From positions 1 through 9,885 of the forward strand of contig JAISEB010000343.1 of the NCBI GenBank assembly GCA_031264395.1: DNA of 9,885 nt, written 5' to 3'. Numbering within the stretch: the first letter of the stretch is position 1; every line of letters begins with the position of its first letter. Shown here piece by piece: positions 6,993 to 9,885 of the stretch. The notes below the pieces were generated by a model that was not told the origin of the DNA, did not search any database, and was given only the letters and a program-made list of their open reading frames with translations. Position numbers and translations under genes: made by a program. Origin of the DNA: Treponema sp. GTDB taxonomy: Bacteria > Spirochaetota > Spirochaetia > Treponematales > Breznakiellaceae.

Positions 6993-7426
6993 TGCGCCGC
7001 TCCTTCCCCGTTTCCCACGAGGCACATCCATTCGGCTTCGGCGGCGGCTTCCCCGCCCACATAGCACCTGCCTGACTGCCGTATCATTTTCGATGAAATC
7101 CTGAGGTTGGTAATTTCAGATCTGACTTCATCGCCGGGCCGTACCTGGCGGCGGAATTTAACCTTTTCAACCGTTGCGAGAAAGAAGAGGGAATTGCCGC
7201 CCAGCACGCCGAGCCTGCGCAGCCCCGCGCCGCCTGACTGCGCCATTGTCTCGATAAGGATCACGCCGGGCACAACAGGGTATTGGGGAAAATGCCCCCT
7301 GAAGAAAAATTCGCTTTCGGCAAACACATGCCGCGCCGTTATCGTGTCTTTACCGGCGCTGATGATCTCGTCAACAAAAAGAAAAGGCGGGCGGTGCGGC
7401 AGCAGTTCCGTTATGTCATCAGTCAT
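6989..7426 (-). CDS. fabZ: 3-hydroxyacyl-[ACP] dehydratase
   Basis: FabZ removes water from 3-hydroxyacyl-ACP to give trans-2-enoyl-ACP, the substrate of the next gene product. The 145 residues form a single hotdog fold. Near the start LLPHRPPFLFVD (8-19) is typical. The active-site helix region contains FRGHFPQYPVVPGV (42-55), with His45 catalytic, and LIETMAQSGG (57-66), with Glu59 catalytic. I chose the ATG at 7426 because GGAG lies 6 nt before it and the product then has normal length; an ATG 12 nt upstream (7438) would add MERI and lacks a Shine-Dalgarno. The gene begins 13 nt after the fabF stop and ends overlapping fabV by 4 nt. FabA is less likely, since FabA is longer and the context holds no fabB. 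Confidence 0.95.
   Translation of the reverse strand: MTDDITELLPHRPPFLFVDEIISAGKDTITARHVFAESEFFFRGHFPQYPVVPGVILIETMAQSGGAGLRRLGVLGGNSLFFLATVEKVKFRRQVRPGDEVRSEITNLRISSKMIRQSGRCYVGGEAAAEAEWMCLVGNGEGAAQ
7000..7005 (-). promoter_or_regulatory. Shine-Dalgarno fixing the fabV start
   Basis: On the minus strand the site reads AAGGAG, 7 nt before the ATG at 6992 and inside the end of fabZ. It rules out the longer open frame that starts at 7067. Confidence 0.7.
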
Positions 7427-7432
7427 GATACG

Positions 7433-7436
7433 CTCC
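7433..7436 (-). promoter_or_regulatory. Shine-Dalgarno fixing the fabZ start
   Basis: On the minus strand GGAG lies 6 nt before the ATG at 7426. It overlaps the alternative ATG at 7438, which itself has only an A-rich leader. Confidence 0.55.
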
Positions 7437-7439
7437 ATT

Positions 7440-8726
7440 TCAATATTTTTTGAAGGCGGCAACTCCGTTGTGCCCGCCGAATCCCAGCGAGCCTGAAACG
7501 GCCGCGCCAATATCGCCGTACTGAACTTTGTTCGGTACATAGTCAAGATCACATTCGGGATCAGGATTGTCCAGATTTATCGTCGGCGGATAAAATCCTT
7601 CGCGGATGGCGAGCACACAGGCGATTGCCTCAAAGCCGCCTGAACCTGCCACACAGTGGCCTGTCATGCTCTTTATGCTTGAAACCTTCATCTTATAGGC
7701 GTGATCCCCAAACGCGTATTTGATCATTTTTGTTTCGGTCGGATCGTTGATCTCCGTGGACGTTCCGTGGGCGTTGTAGTACTGAACGTCTTCCGGCCTG
7801 AGCCCCGCGTCCTTTAGGGCAAGCTTGATGGCCTTGCCCCCCCCCTCGCCCGACGGGGCAGGGGATGTGATGTGATACGCGTCGGTGGTCCCCGCGTATC
7901 CCGCGAATTCGGCGAGTATTGCCGCGCCGCGTTTTTTCGCGTGGCTTTCGCTTTCAAGGATCATGATCCCCGCGCCTTCGCCCAGGACAAAGCCGTCCCT
8001 GTCCGCGTCGAAGGGGCGGGACGCCTTTTCCGGCGTGTCGCAGCGTTTTACCGAAAGCGCCTTGAGCATCTGGAATCCCCCTATGGCAAAGGGAACTATG
8101 CAGGCTTCAGTGCCGCCGGCGATAACCACATCGCAGCGGCCGCTTCGTATCAGGTCAAGTCCCTGTCCAAGCGCGTCGGTTCCCGAAGCGCAGGCCGTTA
8201 CCTGCGTGTACGCGGGCCCCTCTATGCCGAAAAGGATGGAAATGTTTCCCGCCGCCTCGTTTCCTATCATAAGGGGAATGGTAAGCGGCGGCATGCGCCG
8301 GGGTCCCTGCTCAAAGAGCTTGCGGAACGCCTCGGTTGTTATCTCGAAGCCGCCTATACCGTTTCCCAGTACAATGCCGGTCCGTTGAGGATCGCTTGTA
8401 ACGCGCCGCCTTCCCGGCCCCTCCGCGGAATCCCCTCCCGCCGGGCTTATCAGCTTCGCCTCTTCCAGCGCTTCTACGGCGGCGGCGGCGGCAAACTGGG
8501 TAAAACGGGCCATTTTCCGCGCGTCCTTTTTATCTATCCAGCGGGAAGGATTGAAGTCCTTTACCTCCGCGGCTATGGTCACGTCAAAACCGGCCGTATC
8601 AAAGGCGGTAATTCTGCCGACGCCGCTTTTTCCGGCCTTAAGCGCGTCACGGAATTCGGCGGCCGAATTCCCGACAGGTGAAATAACCCCCATTCCGGTG
8701 ACAACTACCCTTTGCTTTTCATTCAT
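7440..8726 (-). CDS. fabF: 3-oxoacyl-[ACP] synthase II
   Basis: FabF carries out the chain-extending condensation of acyl groups with malonyl-ACP. The 428 residues have the two-lobed thiolase fold, starting RVVVTGMGVISPVG. The catalytic triad is complete: Cys179 in TACASGTDAL, His320 in NAHGTST and His357 in SMTGHCVAGSGG. The C-terminal loop reads GFGGHN, with His in place of the more usual Thr, a variant I recall from other FabF proteins. Residues about 93-112 hold a Gly/Arg/Ser-rich insertion before the conserved TGIVLGNGIGG, which accounts for the slightly long size (E. coli about 413). A run of nine G in the coding strand (7837-7845) encodes part of EGGGK; the frame is intact here. AGGAG lies about 7 nt before the ATG. 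A 56-bp gap with a hairpin separates it from fabG. It is the only condensing enzyme in the window; fabH is not seen. Confidence 0.96.
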   Translation of the reverse strand: MNEKQRVVVTGMGVISPVGNSAAEFRDALKAGKSGVGRITAFDTAGFDVTIAAEVKDFNPSRWIDKKDARKMARFTQFAAAAAVEALEEAKLISPAGGDSAEGPGRRRVTSDPQRTGIVLGNGIGGFEITTEAFRKLFEQGPRRMPPLTIPLMIGNEAAGNISILFGIEGPAYTQVTACASGTDALGQGLDLIRSGRCDVVIAGGTEACIVPFAIGGFQMLKALSVKRCDTPEKASRPFDADRDGFVLGEGAGIMILESESHAKKRGAAILAEFAGYAGTTDAYHITSPAPSGEGGGKAIKLALKDAGLRPEDVQYYNAHGTSTEINDPTETKMIKYAFGDHAYKMKVSSIKSMTGHCVAGSGGFEAIACVLAIREGFYPPTINLDNPDPECDLDYVPNKVQYGDIGAAVSGSLGFGGHNGVAAFKKY

Positions 8727-8749
8727 CTCTGTCTCCTCTTTTGGAATTT

Positions 8750-8776
8750 TCTAAAAACCCGGCCGGGGTTTCTAGA
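8750..8776 (-). other. Intercistronic hairpin between fabG and fabF
   Basis: On the minus strand TCTAGAAACCC pairs with GGGTTTTTAGA across a 5-nt loop (CGGCC), an 11-bp stem with one G-U pair. The same pair is an A-C mismatch when read on the plus strand, so the RNA pairs better in the direction of the operon. The stem begins 6 nt after the fabG stop and ends 23 nt before the fabF ATG. The U residues are in the stem and no U-tract follows, so it is a poor intrinsic terminator. It may be a processing, stabilising or attenuating element, or an operator for an internal promoter. Confidence 0.55.
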
Positions 8777-8782
8777 GGCGCC

Positions 8783-9517
8783 CTAAATGAACATGCCTCC
8801 GTCAACGGAGATCACCTGTCCTGTAATATAGGCCGATTCGTCCGACGCGAGAAACAGGGCGGCTGCGGCAACGTCTTCGGGGACGCCCGCCCGCCTGAGG
8901 GGGATAATCGCGAGCATTTTTTCCCTTGCCTCGCTGTTCATCGCGGAGGTCATGTCCGACATAATGAAGCCGGGCGCTATGGCGTTGACCCGTACCCCGC
9001 GGCCCGCCGTTTCCCTGGCAAGGCTCTTTGTGAGCCCTATGAGGCCCGCCTTGCTTGCCGCATAATTTGCCTGGCCGCCGTTTCCGTGCAGGGCGACTAC
9101 GCTTGCCATGTTGATTATGGAGCCGCTTCTTTTTCGGATCATGTGCCGCCCCACAGTCCGCGCGGCAAGAAAAGACGCGGTAAGGTTCACGTCAAGGACC
9201 TTTTGAAAATCTTCAAGGCTCATCCTGAATGAAAGATTGTCCCGCGTTATTCCCGCGTTGTTTACCAGTATGTCAAAACCTTCCGATTTCCCGGCAAGTT
9301 TTTCGACAAGAGCTTCTGTTTCTTCAAGCCTGCCAAGATCCGCATCCGTCCAGTGAAGACGGCCCGCGGCCTTTTCGATCCGCTCTCCAAGGTCCGAAGG
9401 CTCCTTCGTGCCTATGCCCCACACCTCGGCCCCTTCCGCGATAAAGAGATCCGCTATCGCCCGGCCTATGCCCCGCGAGGCTCCGGTTACAAGCGCCTTT
9501 TTATTCTTCAAACGCAT
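8783..9517 (-). CDS. fabG: 3-oxoacyl-[ACP] reductase
   Basis: FabG reduces 3-oxoacyl-ACP to 3-hydroxyacyl-ACP, normally with NADPH. The 244 residues equal the E. coli length. It is a classical short-chain dehydrogenase: cofactor loop TGASRGIG (11-18), DADL (58-61), NNAG (86-89), then the tetrad Asn111, Ser139, Tyr152 and Lys156 (YAASK), and the C-terminal GQVISVDGGMFI (233-244), which matches the usual TGxxxxVDGGM ending of FabG. I chose the ATG at 9517 because GGAGG stands 6 nt before it and MRLKNKKALVTG is the expected start; the frame stays open far upstream, but only as a shadow of fabD. The start lies 17 nt inside the end of fabD. The TAG stop is followed by the hairpin. Confidence 0.96.
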   Translation of the reverse strand: MRLKNKKALVTGASRGIGRAIADLFIAEGAEVWGIGTKEPSDLGERIEKAAGRLHWTDADLGRLEETEALVEKLAGKSEGFDILVNNAGITRDNLSFRMSLEDFQKVLDVNLTASFLAARTVGRHMIRKRSGSIINMASVVALHGNGGQANYAASKAGLIGLTKSLARETAGRGVRVNAIAPGFIMSDMTSAMNSEAREKMLAIIPLRRAGVPEDVAAAALFLASDESAYITGQVISVDGGMFI

Positions 9518-9885
9518 GCTTTTCCTCCAGAACGATCTGTATGTCGGAAACCGTCCCCGCCGGATGACAGGGAACGGCCGCCGCGTCTTTCCACAATCCT
9601 GTAAGTGTTTTTCCCGGTCCCGTCTCAAAGGCCGCGTCCACGCCTTCCGCCGCCATGGCCGCTTCTTCTTCTGTCCAGCGTACAGGAGAGGTGATCTGGC
9701 GCAGGGCAAGTTCTTTCGCTTCTTTTCCCGATTCAACGCGCCTTCCCGTGACATTGGAATAGAGGGGAACGGAAGGATCGCGGAAGGGAACGGCGTCAAG
9801 CGCCGGGCGGAATTGTTCCGCGGCACAGGCGATGAGGGGCGAATGAAAGGGGCCGGCCACTTCAAGGCGTACAAAACGCCGGGCG
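9501..9885 (-). CDS. fabD: Malonyl-CoA:ACP transacylase, C-terminal part (partial)
   Basis: FabD moves malonyl from CoA to acyl carrier protein, providing the extender for FabF. Only the last 127 residues are present; the N terminus, with the GHSLG serine, lies beyond the right edge. What is seen is typical: ARRFVRLEVAGPFHSPL, in which the His of FHS is the catalytic partner of that serine, then FRDPSVPLYSNVTG, RQITSPVRWTE and ETGPGKTLTGL. The open frame runs to the edge without a stop, so the gene looks intact as far as it can be followed. It ends in TAA, overlapping the fabG start by 17 nt, and the fabG Shine-Dalgarno lies in its last codons. The operon continues upstream, where the promoter and perhaps fabH or acpP could lie. 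Confidence 0.93.
   Translation of the reverse strand, partial: ARRFVRLEVAGPFHSPLIACAAEQFRPALDAVPFRDPSVPLYSNVTGRRVESGKEAKELALRQITSPVRWTEEEAAMAAEGVDAAFETGPGKTLTGLWKDAAAVPCHPAGTVSDIQIVLEEKHAFEE

Noticed and set aside
7835..7860. TGCCCC/GGGGCA inverted repeat within fabF.
   Set aside because: It is a short stem with a long C-rich loop in GC-rich coding sequence, expected by chance.
7872..8681. A 269-codon plus-strand open frame opposite fabF.
   Set aside because: It is a shadow of a GC-rich gene with a complete catalytic triad on the other strand. The translation is low-complexity and Arg/Gly/Tyr-rich, with no recognisable domain.
8727..8782. A very short or decayed acpP between fabG and fabF.
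   Set aside because: The gap cannot hold the gene, and no DSL-type phosphopantetheine motif is readable in any frame.
9518..9874. A 119-residue N-terminal extension of FabG.
   Set aside because: The stretch coincides with fabD in another frame, is Arg/Pro-rich without homology, and GGAGG directs initiation at 9517.
1..9885. A defence, mobile or novel multi-gene system.
   Set aside because: No transposase, integrase, nuclease, toxin or repeat array is present. Every gene on the right arm is standard fatty acid synthesis, and the left arm shows only exported binding-type proteins.

Overview
The window carries most of a bacterial type II fatty acid synthesis operon on the minus strand (positions 2209-9885) and, converging on it, a short plus-strand run of cell-envelope genes (1-2188). 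The closest match I can name from memory is Treponema. The enoyl reductase closely resembles the Treponema denticola trans-2-enoyl-CoA reductase (FabV family), and the left arm encodes a discoidin-like (NADase-type glycan-binding) domain protein of a kind common in treponemes plus a lipoprotein with a relaxed, spirochaete-like lipobox. The GC-rich composition of the operon would fit a treponeme with a fairly high GC content, such as termite-gut lineages. That placement is inference.

Left arm, plus strand, visibly AT-richer than the rest: the last 47 codons of an unrecognised gene (1-144); a secreted 357-residue protein with a C-terminal discoidin-like domain (244-1317); and a 263-residue leucine-rich-repeat lipoprotein starting at a GTG (1397-2188). 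A hairpin near the 3' end of the last gene may end transcription between the two converging units, which are only 20 bp apart.

Right arm, minus strand, in transcription order: fabD (partial, runs off the right edge), fabG, fabF, fabZ, fabV, accB, accC, accD, accA. FabD loads malonyl groups onto acyl carrier protein, FabF condenses, FabG reduces the 3-ketone, FabZ dehydrates and FabV reduces the enoyl group. AccB, AccC, AccD and AccA form the acetyl-CoA carboxylase that supplies malonyl-CoA. Apart from one 56-bp gap the genes are packed tightly: overlaps of 17 (fabD/fabG), 4 (fabZ/fabV), 4 (accB/accC), 8 (accC/accD) and 4 nt (accD/accA), and gaps of 13 (fabF-fabZ) and 12 nt (fabV-accB), most with a good Shine-Dalgarno sequence inside the upstream gene. 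This implies one polycistronic mRNA with translational coupling. The promoter must lie beyond the right edge.

Points of interest are the 56-bp fabG-fabF gap, where acpP often lies but which here holds only a long hairpin; FabV as the only enoyl reductase present; an AccC lacking a usually conserved segment; and a G9 and an A9 homopolymer inside fabF and fabV. I see no mobile element, CRISPR array, RNA gene or defence system. There is no gene-free stretch over 100 bases.
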